56,596 nt of DNA from a virus: positions 1 to 56,596 of IMG/VR virus record IMGVR_UViG_3300027977_001210. One strand, 5' to 3'. Position numbers and translations under genes: made by a program. Positions 32,796 through 41,495 of the stretch are shown one piece after another; the first letter of the stretch is position 1, and each line of letters begins with the position of its first letter. The notes below the pieces were generated by a model. The model was given only the letters and a program-made list of their open reading frames with translations, did no database searches and had not been told where the DNA came from.

Positions 32796-34649
32796 TTAAA
32801 ATAGGGTTCTTGATGCAATCAAAATATTGCCGTAGTAGTATTGGTATGTACCGTTTAAGTCATACAGTAGATCGCCAATATCTTTAAAGTTGTTGTATTT
32901 TATTTTAGAAAACAGTGATCTGCTTACGGTATTCATCCTATCTTCAGAGTGTATTAGTTTACTGTCCTGTTTACACAGTTTTTTATCAGCACCAACAGAC
33001 AGCAACCATTCGTTAACTATTGGATCTAAGTCTTCAAAATTCTTAAAATATTCTAAAATTAAATAAGCCCAGACCAAAATAGTATAGTTAGTATTGTTGT
33101 TCCATTGAATGCTAAGTTGTGTAGTGTTAGTTTCATCTTTTACAAATGCTGTTAGGTGATCGTCTAAATGCTGTAAGCTCTTACTTTGCAGTAATAACTT
33201 AGGGTAGCATTCATTGTAGAATTGCTTTAAGAATTCACCAAATGGTATACCTAGATCTTTAATAGTCTTTCTGTAGACTCCGCTTTGCTCAAAGAAAAAG
33301 TAAATGGCATAAATTGTCATCATATCTTTATAGTCGTTTCGAGAGTATGTTTTACTTTCTACAACGATCTCTGCGGGAATAGACCATGCATCATCACTAT
33401 AAGATTTCTTTGCAGTTTGTAATCCAAACTTATTTCTATACATATCGTCGTACGACTCTGCTTCTGGTAATAAATGCCATTCATATGCTCTAACAAGGAC
33501 ACCCTCAGAGTACGGCTTGTTAAACTCAGTGTACCAAATTTCAGTGGTCATACCAGGTAGCCCTAGTATAAGTTCTACAACAGCTTCATAGTGATAAGTT
33601 TGTCGTAAGTAGTTTGCAAGTTCCCAGTGTTCGTTATCTCTTAAATCTGTGCGTTTAATGTTGTCTAGTATTTGTGTGTTAAATGATTGCTGGCTAATTT
33701 TATAAACATACGATAAATTATTCTCAGCCTCAATTGTAAAAATACTTCGCAGGTATTCAAAATGTCTGTTAGTTTTTGCAAATCCACCGTATTGTATATT
33801 TGGAAATTCTTTACCAACATATGTTTTCTTCTTATCTGCAATGTATTGAATGATTTCTACATCGCGGTCGCCGTTAATGCCAAAGTTTGCATCGCATATA
33901 TAGATACTGGATACTGCCTGTGCCATTAATACATCCAAGTCTGTTCTAACACACTCGATGTCTTTCTTGATAACTTTAGTGCCAACACCACCTCCCCAGT
34001 CACAGAATGTACATTGATAAGGACACCCTCTTGTAGTTTCTAATTTACAATGAAGTGTAGCAGTTGAGTGAGCTTTGAATTTTTCTACATATTCTTTGAC
34101 AAACTCTGCTTGTTCTTTAAACGCACTGAAGTCCCATTTAAAGTCTAATTGATATGTTGCCTTAGGGCTCTGTAATTGTAGTGTACGTTTCTTATTAGGA
34201 TATACAATCTTTTCAACCTTGTTCCAGTCTATGCCAGACTCGGATAAGTTGTTAAGCATATCTGTAATAACAACCTCACCGTAGACTTCACTAGGTACAC
34301 TGGCATCAATAAATGTGTGTTTTTGAAACCAATCCTTACTATGTTTAAAATATTGGTGAGGGCCACCTGTTATAACAATACAGTTGGGCCATGTTTCTTT
34401 GACCCATTGGCATATACGCAAACTTTTTTCAAAGTTCCACACATATAAACTTACACCAAAGATATCGGGAGGATTGTTTGATATTTCTATTTTAGCCAAG
34501 TCTTCATCTAAGAACTCAGCAATGGGTAACACCCAATTATATTTCTCAGGATGCTGTCCGTACTTCTCGTAATATGTTTTTGCACTTGCCCATAATACTG
34601 GAATAAATGTGTCGCTGTCACTGAACGACAGTATATGTATATTTTTCAT
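32796..34649 (-). CDS. Cobalamin-binding-domain radical SAM enzyme
   Basis: A 617-residue paralogue of the gene at 25121. The N-terminal B12-binding-like part has 'PPDIFGVSLYVWNFEKSLRI' and 'CIVITGGPHQYF'. The radical SAM motif is 'CPYQCTFC' (C209, C213, C216), followed by 'DWGGGVGTK'. 'VYKISQQSFN' and 'VVELILGLPGMT' match the barrel strands. The C-terminal ~200 residues are unassigned. Having two such enzymes suggests at least two methylation or rearrangement steps in the pathway. Cobalamin would have to come from the host. Confidence 0.87.
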   Translation of the reverse strand: MKNIHILSFSDSDTFIPVLWASAKTYYEKYGQHPEKYNWVLPIAEFLDEDLAKIEISNNPPDIFGVSLYVWNFEKSLRICQWVKETWPNCIVITGGPHQYFKHSKDWFQKHTFIDASVPSEVYGEVVITDMLNNLSESGIDWNKVEKIVYPNKKRTLQLQSPKATYQLDFKWDFSAFKEQAEFVKEYVEKFKAHSTATLHCKLETTRGCPYQCTFCDWGGGVGTKVIKKDIECVRTDLDVLMAQAVSSIYICDANFGINGDRDVEIIQYIADKKKTYVGKEFPNIQYGGFAKTNRHFEYLRSIFTIEAENNLSYVYKISQQSFNTQILDNIKRTDLRDNEHWELANYLRQTYHYEAVVELILGLPGMTTEIWYTEFNKPYSEGVLVRAYEWHLLPEAESYDDMYRNKFGLQTAKKSYSDDAWSIPAEIVVESKTYSRNDYKDMMTIYAIYFFFEQSGVYRKTIKDLGIPFGEFLKQFYNECYPKLLLQSKSLQHLDDHLTAFVKDETNTTQLSIQWNNNTNYTILVWAYLILEYFKNFEDLDPIVNEWLLSVGADKKLCKQDSKLIHSEDRMNTVSRSLFSKIKYNNFKDIGDLLYDLNGTYQYYYGNILIASRTLF

Positions 34650-35146
34650 TCCTCATATTCTCTAACCTGTAAGATTATTCTAGGAGTTAGACTAATGTTT
34701 ACAGCACAGTGAACAATAGAGGCATCATATTCAAATACGTCACCTTTTTTGTAATTAGTCACAGTGTTGTCTCGATACATGAACACATGACCTACATTCC
34801 AGTCTTGAAAAGGCATCCAATAACTTTTTGCATTTTTTCTAGTTGCCATAGAAAGATCTCCGTGGATTGGAATAAATTGTCCAGGCATCATCTTAACAAT
34901 CCACCAATCCCAACTTTGAGGACTCCATGGGGCTTCTATGTTGAACGAACAATGTTCTTTATAAAATGCAGAAAAGAAATGATCGTTTCTGCTATATCCA
35001 GAGTTGAACCATTTTTTTTCGTCCTCATTAAGAATCACAGAAGGATCATTTGATAAATCTTTAGGAAGACTCCACCCAGAATTATTTAATATTTCTTGAA
35101 TCCACGAATCTTGTATCCAAGATGAAAAATTGCCTATATAGTTCAT
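34646..35146 (-). CDS. 2OG-Fe(II) oxygenase, short phage paralogue family
   Basis: A 166-residue paralogue starting at the ATG at 35146, which overlaps the upstream stop (TGATG). N-terminal 'MNYIGNFSSWIQDSWIQEIL'; core 'PIHGDLS' (H95, D97), 'DWNVGHVFMY', 'YKKGDVFEYDA', 'HCAVNIS' (H146) and 'PRIILQ' (R156). All ligands are present. It sits between a B12 radical SAM gene and another oxygenase, repeating the order seen near 28-30 kb. Confidence 0.85.
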   Translation of the reverse strand: MNYIGNFSSWIQDSWIQEILNNSGWSLPKDLSNDPSVILNEDEKKWFNSGYSRNDHFFSAFYKEHCSFNIEAPWSPQSWDWWIVKMMPGQFIPIHGDLSMATRKNAKSYWMPFQDWNVGHVFMYRDNTVTNYKKGDVFEYDASIVHCAVNISLTPRIILQVREYEE

Positions 35147-35733
35147 CAACCAATACCTCGATTAGGTCTCCAGGTAGTAATTTGTAGTGCTACTCTAGTT
35201 TGCATACCGGCGTTAGCAGCACCATGCAGTATGAACGGGTCAGTAAACTTATAAACATCTCCGGCTTTATATTTGATAATTGCGTCCTCTTCAGTCATCA
35301 AAACTTGTCCTGGTTCCCAGTCAGTCCATGCCATCCAATATTTGTATGTAGGGCACCCGACTGAATACGAATCTCTGTGCATAGGTGTAAATTTACCCGG
35401 TTGTAATTTAGTAATCCACCAAGCAAACGGCCCGTCGAATTCTAAGAATGGCGGACGATTTTCTGGTTTCATTATATTAAAAGATAGATCCGGAACATCA
35501 AACATTTCAAAGAAAAAGTTTCCGTCATAGTCATACGCTTCGTTCATTTGCTGCCAATCTTTTTGTTCTTCATCAAAACTAACTTTGTCAAACTTGCCCC
35601 GCAAAGATTTTTGCACCATTTCTTCATGCACTCTATAATCTTGTGGTATCATAGGTCCAATATTTGTTAGAACTTCTTCAAGCCATTCGGGCTTGATCCA
35701 TTCTGCATAATTACCCATATATGTTAAACTCAT
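35146..35733 (-). CDS. 2OG-Fe(II) oxygenase, short phage paralogue family
   Basis: A 195-residue member with an extra ~30-residue insertion before the core. 'YMGNYAEWIKPEWLEEVL' is the shared N-terminus. 'TPMHRDSYS' gives H119 and D121, 'DWEPGQVLM' and 'YKAGDVYKFTD' are the family strands, 'LHGAANAG' gives H170 and 'TRVALQ' gives R180. It overlaps its neighbours by 1 and 4 bases. Confidence 0.85.
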   Translation of the reverse strand: MSLTYMGNYAEWIKPEWLEEVLTNIGPMIPQDYRVHEEMVQKSLRGKFDKVSFDEEQKDWQQMNEAYDYDGNFFFEMFDVPDLSFNIMKPENRPPFLEFDGPFAWWITKLQPGKFTPMHRDSYSVGCPTYKYWMAWTDWEPGQVLMTEEDAIIKYKAGDVYKFTDPFILHGAANAGMQTRVALQITTWRPNRGIG

Positions 35734-36194
35734 ATTTTACCCTTTAAAATATTGTGAATTCTATTATAATTTTCTATTCTGTCAGTTATATCTTCTAATT
35801 CAGGATTAATACGATTTGATAAGTTTTTAAAATCGTAGTTGTCTGCTACAATGTTAAGATAATTAGTATTCCACAACCAACCTGCTGAATCAAGAGCACC
35901 TTCTAGTGTTAGACAATAGGCATTTATATCTTTCATTGGCATTTTAATAAATGCTGCAAATCGTCTTAACATAATATCATTCACCGGCGCTAATTTTTCA
36001 AGTTCTTTAAATCCGTTAGTTTTATATTCAAACTGATCAATAAATCCAGCTAGGCGTTGTTCCGACGACACCCTATACTTAGGAACAACATTATTAACAG
36101 CATCAAATAATACATCTACATCCCCGTCGTATAAACTAAGGCTGTTTGATAACTTGTCCTTTGTAAAATCAAATTCAAAATCAAACTTAAACAC
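35730..36194 (-). CDS. Degenerate GH19 lysozyme/chitinase-like protein
   Basis: A 154-residue protein from a GTG start. The N-terminus 'MFKFDFEFDFTKDKL' and 'RVSSEQRLAGFIDQ' resemble phage GH19 endolysins as I remember them. The C-terminal 'DSAGWLWNTNYLNIVADNYDFKNLSNRIN' matches the GH19 'WfWnt..LN..AD..df...t.rINGG' end. The catalytic 'HES' after the 'FIAQ'-type helix reads 'YKT' here (Y57-K58-T59), and RINGG is RINPE. The middle, where the substrate cleft would be, appears deleted relative to a normal domain. It probably cannot cut peptidoglycan and may be a repurposed binding protein. It is coupled by overlaps to an SGNH gene and an oxygenase. Confidence 0.6.
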   Translation of the reverse strand: MFKFDFEFDFTKDKLSNSLSLYDGDVDVLFDAVNNVVPKYRVSSEQRLAGFIDQFEYKTNGFKELEKLAPVNDIMLRRFAAFIKMPMKDINAYCLTLEGALDSAGWLWNTNYLNIVADNYDFKNLSNRINPELEDITDRIENYNRIHNILKGKI

Positions 36195-36963
36195 TTGTCA
36201 ACTCCTTGAACAGATAGTTGGCATATTGTTCGTGTGTTTGTAATGTAGGGTGTCCCCATAGTAAACTGTCACTGCCTTTAAAGTCATCTATTGTCTTGCT
36301 TCCTAAAAACAACTGGTTTTGCAATACTTTAAGTGTATCATTAAACATGTTGTTATATTCTTTCAGTTTGTATTCACTTGCTCGCATAGCAGGAACGACA
36401 CATAGGTTATACGCAGTTTTAAAATACCCAATGGACATTAGCACCATTAGGTCGTCCCATATAATTCTATCATCAGTAAACCATTTTAACATGGCTTTGT
36501 CTGTGTTGCAATCTATCACCGTAGATGCATTACCATTCTTTCCTACGCCAATCAGTCCCAGCATCGATGCTATTTGAAATGATGCAGGCTTGTCGTTAAA
36601 GAACACATTACGGTCGGGTTTGGTTTGACTAAAAATAACTAAATCTGTTTGAGTTAATTGTTCTTTATAATTAAGAAACTGCCATAACATCTTTTGCATT
36701 GAGTTTCCGCTTTCTGCAAAGTTAACACACTCTGCATTCATTAACATTGCCAGCTTTGCCGGCCAAGCAAGCGCATATTGTCTTTCGATTACACTAGTAT
36801 ATTGTTCCTGATAGATAACATTGTTTTCAATGGCGTTAAAGAAGTCTCTTGGGTCTGTATTGTTGCGAGTAGCAAGTAACTCAACAGCCAGTTCGTCATA
36901 TAGTAATTCTTCACCGGTCGCATAACTACATCCAAACACAACAATTCTTTTAATGCTGTTCAT
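36187..36963 (-). CDS. SGNH-like hydrolase
   Basis: A 258-residue protein from the ATG at 36963. 'RIVVFGCSYATGEEL' carries Ser13 in a GCS variant of GDS. 'CVNFAESGNSMQKML' resembles the block II Gly/Asn region, and a C-terminal 'WGHPTLQTHEQYA' gives the block V His pair. It is more distant from the 30072/31470 pair and nearer in style to the gene at 20078. Likely an esterase or acyltransferase; the substrate is unknown. It overlaps the GH19-like gene by 8 bases and the oxygenase upstream by 14. Confidence 0.6.
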   Translation of the reverse strand: MNSIKRIVVFGCSYATGEELLYDELAVELLATRNNTDPRDFFNAIENNVIYQEQYTSVIERQYALAWPAKLAMLMNAECVNFAESGNSMQKMLWQFLNYKEQLTQTDLVIFSQTKPDRNVFFNDKPASFQIASMLGLIGVGKNGNASTVIDCNTDKAMLKWFTDDRIIWDDLMVLMSIGYFKTAYNLCVVPAMRASEYKLKEYNNMFNDTLKVLQNQLFLGSKTIDDFKGSDSLLWGHPTLQTHEQYANYLFKELTSV

Positions 36964-37504
36964 CAAAAATAGTTACCTGGAAGGTTATACGAGTAGTAAG
37001 ACCAATGTTGGCCGCGCCATGAGTTCCAAAAGGATCTGTAAACTTGTAAGCATCTGCAGCCTTATAGGGAGCAATCATCTGATCTCCGTAAATTAAAACA
37101 TGACCATCTTGCCAATCTAGCCAACTCATCCAATAACGCTCGCAGTTGTTTTCCCACTTAGTTGCCTTGTCGCTGTGTACCGGCAATAGATTACCTGGAT
37201 GATATTTAAAAAGATTCCAATAGTATCCTTGTCCTTCCTTTAAATTTACAAATGGTGGCAATGGTATTTCAAAAGGAAAATTATCCTGATCGAATACATA
37301 ATATAACAATGAATTGTGTTTGTAGCCAGCTGCTTCGTATTTCTGTTGAAACTCACAGAACTCTGCACGTTCTCCTCGTTCAATCGCTCCCATCAGATCG
37401 TTTTGTTCAAATTCGTATTTAGGTTGGGGATTGCCGTCATTGGCCAAGACGTACTCTACCCATTCTGGTTTTAACCAATCTTTAAAATTTCCTATATATT
37501 TCAT
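36950..37504 (-). CDS. 2OG-Fe(II) oxygenase, short phage paralogue family
   Basis: A 184-residue paralogue and the first gene of the long minus-strand operon reading down to 32.8 kb. 'MKYIGNFKDWLKPEWVEYVL' nearly repeats the N-terminus of the gene at 28531. 'PVHSDKATKW' gives H110 and D112, 'DWQDGHVLIYGD' is a family strand, 'THGAANIG' gives H162 and 'TRITFQ' gives R172. An ATAAATA late element lies 34 bases upstream. Confidence 0.85.
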   Translation of the reverse strand: MKYIGNFKDWLKPEWVEYVLANDGNPQPKYEFEQNDLMGAIERGERAEFCEFQQKYEAAGYKHNSLLYYVFDQDNFPFEIPLPPFVNLKEGQGYYWNLFKYHPGNLLPVHSDKATKWENNCERYWMSWLDWQDGHVLIYGDQMIAPYKAADAYKFTDPFGTHGAANIGLTTRITFQVTIFDEQH

Positions 37505-37521
37505 CTCTGGTTTTCTCTATG

Positions 37522-37545
37522 TTAAATAACTGACTACATATTTAT
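37522..37545. promoter_or_regulatory. Pair of opposed late-promoter elements between divergent operons
   Basis: Plus-strand TTAAATA at 37522-37528 and minus-strand ATAAATA at 37539-37545 lie in the 56-base gap between the divergent genes at 37504 and 37561. Each is placed about 32-34 bases from the ATG it would serve, so the two transcripts would overlap at their 5' ends. Confidence 0.55.
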
Positions 37546-37560
37546 TTTAATACCTACCCA

Positions 37561-38535
37561 ATGCAATTATTTCAAGATATTCCTTTCACTGATATAGTAA
37601 GATTTGGACAACGAACAATGTTGTCCAGACCTCTATTTTCAACGAGTTGGATACTTGGTAGATTTTGTAACTATAATTGTAGTTACTGTTGGCCATACGC
37701 TCGATCAGATAAAGTGGATCATCAAACATTAGAAGTTTATAAAAACACTGTCGATGAAATAAAACGTCAAGCTCGTGAAAATAATTTTACAGAATTTCAT
37801 TGGAGCTTCAGCGGTGGAGAGCCTACTGCTTATAAACAGTTAAATGATCTTGTTAAACATTTAGACGAATTAGAATCTAAGTATCAAAGCATACACATGA
37901 CCACTAATTTGAGTCCTGGTAGCAAGTGGTGGAACACTTGGTGTAAGAACACTGAGATGTTACAACGTAGAAGTATCACAGCCAGCTTTCATGATGAATT
38001 TGCCAAAGAGCAAGAGTTTGGTGACAAGTGTTTACAGTTACAGTATGAGCTAGTACATGTCACTATTAATCAAGTAATGGTACCTGAAAAATTTTATGAG
38101 CTGTACGAGCGTATGGAACGATTCCACAAACGTGGAATCAATGTAACACTTAAACCCCAAAGCGATCCTACAGCTAGTTCGATTGTTGGTGGATACACTG
38201 AAGATATGATTAACAAAATGCAAACGGGATTTCCACAACGTGCCAATGGCGAAGAACTATACCAAATAGCGTTATACGAGGCAGATGGTACCGAACATCT
38301 GTTTGATCAAGCAGAACGCTTTAACGCTTTTGGATTTAACAAATTTAAAGATTGGACTTGCAATGCAGGATACCAAAGTGTTATAATAAGAGGTAATGAG
38401 ATTAAAAGAAGTTATAGCTGTCACGATGTGCCGCTAGGCACCTTGGATAAGTTTGAATTATTTACAGCGCCTATAAGATGTGTTACTTCGAGTTGTGTTA
38501 GTTCGGCAGATAGCAAAATACCCAAATGCAAATAG
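37561..38535 (+). CDS. Radical SAM enzyme, SPASM-like C-terminus (type A)
   Basis: A 324-residue protein. The cluster motif is 'CNYNCSYC' (C36, C40, C43), then 'WSFSGGEPT' (the GGE SAM-binding strand). The C-terminal region is Cys-rich with 'DWTCNAGYQSVIIRGNEI', a 'YSC' and a closing 'CVTSSC...C'. It should hold auxiliary Fe-S clusters as in SPASM proteins. Two paralogues (42783, 43671) share this C-terminal pattern. SPASM-type enzymes modify peptides, alcohols or sugars. It is the first gene of a plus-strand run of six. Confidence 0.85.
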   Translation: MQLFQDIPFTDIVRFGQRTMLSRPLFSTSWILGRFCNYNCSYCWPYARSDKVDHQTLEVYKNTVDEIKRQARENNFTEFHWSFSGGEPTAYKQLNDLVKHLDELESKYQSIHMTTNLSPGSKWWNTWCKNTEMLQRRSITASFHDEFAKEQEFGDKCLQLQYELVHVTINQVMVPEKFYELYERMERFHKRGINVTLKPQSDPTASSIVGGYTEDMINKMQTGFPQRANGEELYQIALYEADGTEHLFDQAERFNAFGFNKFKDWTCNAGYQSVIIRGNEIKRSYSCHDVPLGTLDKFELFTAPIRCVTSSCVSSADSKIPKCK

Positions 38536-39125
38536 ACACTGAACATCTGCATCACTGGATGCAGGCCATTCGGCAAAGTCCAGATCCTATACGGACTATG
38601 GATGCCTTTTGGAGTGGCCAACTTAAAAGCAAGGAATGGTTGATTACAAATCTACGCAAGAATATTAATAAGTTTGTCAGTATAGACATTCACGGAGGGT
38701 GGGTTGGAGTATTAGCTAGTATGCTATTTCAAACTGATATGCCTATCAAGAATATTCGTAGCGTCGATGTCGATCCTAGTTGCGAGTTTATTGCGACTAA
38801 CATGAATAAAATAGAAGAAATGGTTGGAAGGTTTCGTGCTGTCACAGCAGACATGTGTGAAATACGCAGTGATGCAGATGTCATTATCAATACTAGTTGT
38901 GAACATATCACCCAGGATCAATATGATCTATGGTTAAGCGGAATGCCTCACAACAGTATGTTGGTATTACAAAGCAACGATTATGATATTCCCGAACATG
39001 TTCGCACAGCAAGAACGTTAGACGAATTTAAAAAACAATGTGGTTTAGATCATGTATTGTTTGCCGGCGAACTAGAACTGCCTTTATACAAAAGGTTTAT
39101 GATTATTGGATCAGTCAATGGATAA
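38526..39125 (+). CDS. Methyltransferase-like Rossmann protein
   Basis: A 199-residue protein. 'FVSIDIHGGWVGVLASMLF' (45-63) resembles a divergent motif I. 'IRSVDVDPSCEFIATNMN' is motif II with an acidic residue, and 'DADVIINTSCEHI' is motif IV. Motif I lacks the usual GxGxG, so SAM binding is likely but not certain. It overlaps the preceding radical SAM gene by 10 bases and the next by 8. Confidence 0.6.
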   Translation: MQIDTEHLHHWMQAIRQSPDPIRTMDAFWSGQLKSKEWLITNLRKNINKFVSIDIHGGWVGVLASMLFQTDMPIKNIRSVDVDPSCEFIATNMNKIEEMVGRFRAVTADMCEIRSDADVIINTSCEHITQDQYDLWLSGMPHNSMLVLQSNDYDIPEHVRTARTLDEFKKQCGLDHVLFAGELELPLYKRFMIIGSVNG

Positions 39126-40413
39126 CATTTCTAAATATAAAACATTTTGCATAGTGCCATTTAACATGATGTATAGTCTTAACAACGGCGATTACCGGGC
39201 TTGTTGTTTTACTGAACCAGGTGTCCCTAGCGACGACAATGTTACTGAGCCAGTCAATGCGTTTAAAACTCCAATCGAAAAAGTTTGGAATAACAAATAT
39301 TACAAACAGTTAAGGTATGATCTATCCACAGGCACAAAAAATAAAACCTGTGCAACCTGTTGGAAAAAAGAAGAAAACAACGAGTTTTCCCATAGACAAA
39401 AATATAACAGCGATGCAGGAATAACTGATGCACAGATCGAAACTCTATCTGCTGTTGCAATTTCAAACAACGGACATTATTCTATCTTACCTAAAGTGAT
39501 TCAAATAAAAACAGGGAATCTTTGTAATTTAAAATGTATAATGTGCAACCAAGCGTCAAGCAGTTTGATAGAGGAAGAAGTCATACAATGGAAAGAACAG
39601 AAAATTCAGTTGCCCCAATACATTGAGTTTATAGATCAATATGAAGAAAAGTGGAGGGGATCTATTACTGACCAAGACGCAGAACACCTTTATCTTAATT
39701 ATGAAAAAGCAATAATAGATTGTGATGAACTACAGTTAGTCGGTGGTGAACCATTAGTAAGCCCTGTTACACACTATATTATCAATCAGCTAATCAGTAA
39801 AAACATAGCTCAAGATAAGCGTCTCTATTTTATTACTAATTTAACGTCGTTGAATAAAAAATTAATTGAGAAATTAGAAAAATTTAAATTCACTACAATA
39901 TCAGTGAGTTGGGATCATGTTGATAAGAAAAAATTTAATTTTATTCGATACCCTGCCAACTATCAGCATTTTAGAAAAAATTTCGATAAGCTCAGTAATT
40001 CTTTTAACATACATTTAAAACTAAGTCCCACATTTAGTATATTCAATATATTTGATATAGAACAAATATTCGACACCTTTAAAGAAATTTCATATACACA
40101 AAAAGATTTTACCATAAATCCTAACTGGGTGGAACAACCTAAACATTTTTGTATACGATATTTAGAACCCGAACAGAAACATCAAATAGCAGACTACATA
40201 GAAGCGTATATTGAAAAAAATAAAAATGAAAAAATGTTTTTAGAAAATCCTCCTTTCTTTGAAATGTTTAAGTCGATTAGAAACATGTTGTTTAAAGAAG
40301 TTTTTGATTTTGAAGAAGTTACGAAAGAAAGAACTCGTGTGCTTAAATTATATGACGACACACGAAACACTGATTATAAATCTCTTTTTCCTTACATCAA
40401 GGATTACAAGTGA
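39118..40413 (+). CDS. Twitch-domain radical SAM protein (type B)
   Basis: A 431-residue protein from the ATG at 39118. It begins with a SPASM/twitch-like Cys set: C11 in 'TFCIVPF', C29-C30 in 'DYRACC', and C78/C81 in 'TCATCW'. The radical SAM motif 'CNLKCIMC' (C136, C140, C143) follows, then 'QLVGGEPLVS'. This reversed order, auxiliary cysteines first, is characteristic of twitch-domain radical SAM proteins found in marine phages. Substrate unknown. It is the first of three type B paralogues; each is adjacent to another radical SAM gene. Confidence 0.83.
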   Translation: MDNISKYKTFCIVPFNMMYSLNNGDYRACCFTEPGVPSDDNVTEPVNAFKTPIEKVWNNKYYKQLRYDLSTGTKNKTCATCWKKEENNEFSHRQKYNSDAGITDAQIETLSAVAISNNGHYSILPKVIQIKTGNLCNLKCIMCNQASSSLIEEEVIQWKEQKIQLPQYIEFIDQYEEKWRGSITDQDAEHLYLNYEKAIIDCDELQLVGGEPLVSPVTHYIINQLISKNIAQDKRLYFITNLTSLNKKLIEKLEKFKFTTISVSWDHVDKKKFNFIRYPANYQHFRKNFDKLSNSFNIHLKLSPTFSIFNIFDIEQIFDTFKEISYTQKDFTINPNWVEQPKHFCIRYLEPEQKHQIADYIEAYIEKNKNEKMFLENPPFFEMFKSIRNMLFKEVFDFEEVTKERTRVLKLYDDTRNTDYKSLFPYIKDYK

Positions 40414-41495
40414 TGTTTACATTTGATCAGTTGACCCAGATTCATTTAGAAATATCTAATAATTGTCAAGCCAGTTGCCCCATGTGCTCGCGTAACATTA
40501 ATGGCGGAGGCATTAACCCTTTAATCGTTAATCGTGATTGGACTTTAGAACAGTTTAAAATAATCATGAATCCAGAGGTGTTAACACAAATCGATGGATT
40601 TTATCTGTGCGGAACATTCGGCGATCCTATGATGAATAATGACCTGCTTGATATGTGTAGGTATGCCAAAGAGATTAAAACAGATATTCGAATCCATATG
40701 CATACTAATGGGGGTGCTCGTAAAGCAGAGTGGTGGGCTGAATTAGCAAAAGTGCTGCCAGCAGGTCACATGGTAACATTTGGGTTAGACGGTCTTGCCG
40801 ACACAAATCATTTATACCGAGTTGGCACTAATTTTGATACTATTATTCGTAACGCTAAATCATTTATTGCAGCAGGCGGTCAAGCAGAGTGGGCGTTTAT
40901 TAAATTTAAACACAATGAACATCAAGTAGAAGAAGCACAACAACTAGCTAAAGATCTTGGATTTGTGAGATTCAATTTAAAGGCGAGTTCGAGATTTATA
41001 ATAGAACCACGTGTAAAAGTAGTTAATCGCCAAGGAGAGATCACGCATTATATCGAGCCATCCACTGATACTACCATGAAGTTTATCGATAAAAAAGCTA
41101 TTGATAATTATAAACAGATTGTTAAAGATGCTGTGATAGAATGTCAGGTGTTAAAAACCAAAGAAGTTTACATAGATGCATATGGAGATCTATATGCTTG
41201 TTGTTGGTTAGCTAATACTCCATACACTCATATTTCAGAAGATGCATCTTTTGAAGTAAGAAAAAAAATTAAAGAGCAACACGAAAACATGGTGGCGCAG
41301 TTAGGCGAAGTAAACATATTAAAACGTAGCATAAAAGACATTATTGACAGTCCTGAATATCAAAATATCTGGACCGACATGTGGTCAGGAAAAAATAAAA
41401 ATATCATATGTGCAAGAAGTTGTGGTAAACATCCGGAAACAGAAATAAGCAAGTGTTCAGATCAATTTTTAGAGACTATCAGTTTAGATGAATAA
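40413..41495 (+). CDS. Radical SAM enzyme with SPASM-like C-terminus (type C)
   Basis: A 360-residue protein from the ATG of a TGATG junction. The motif 'CQASCPMC' (C18, C22, C25) lies very near the N-terminus. 'FYLCGTFGDPMM' replaces the GGE strand, and 'MHTNGGARKAEWW' follows. The C-terminus has 'YIDAYGDLYACCWLAN' and 'CARSCGKHPETEISKC', a SPASM-like Cys set. The missing GGE Glu is common in some SPASM enzymes acting on tRNA or small molecules. It lies between two type B genes. Confidence 0.82.
   Translation: MFTFDQLTQIHLEISNNCQASCPMCSRNINGGGINPLIVNRDWTLEQFKIIMNPEVLTQIDGFYLCGTFGDPMMNNDLLDMCRYAKEIKTDIRIHMHTNGGARKAEWWAELAKVLPAGHMVTFGLDGLADTNHLYRVGTNFDTIIRNAKSFIAAGGQAEWAFIKFKHNEHQVEEAQQLAKDLGFVRFNLKASSRFIIEPRVKVVNRQGEITHYIEPSTDTTMKFIDKKAIDNYKQIVKDAVIECQVLKTKEVYIDAYGDLYACCWLANTPYTHISEDASFEVRKKIKEQHENMVAQLGEVNILKRSIKDIIDSPEYQNIWTDMWSGKNKNIICARSCGKHPETEISKCSDQFLETISLDE

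Noticed and set aside
24900-35000. Cobalamin riboswitch ahead of the B12 radical SAM genes
   Set aside because: The genes are joined by overlaps or by gaps of a few bases, leaving no room for a B12-box leader.
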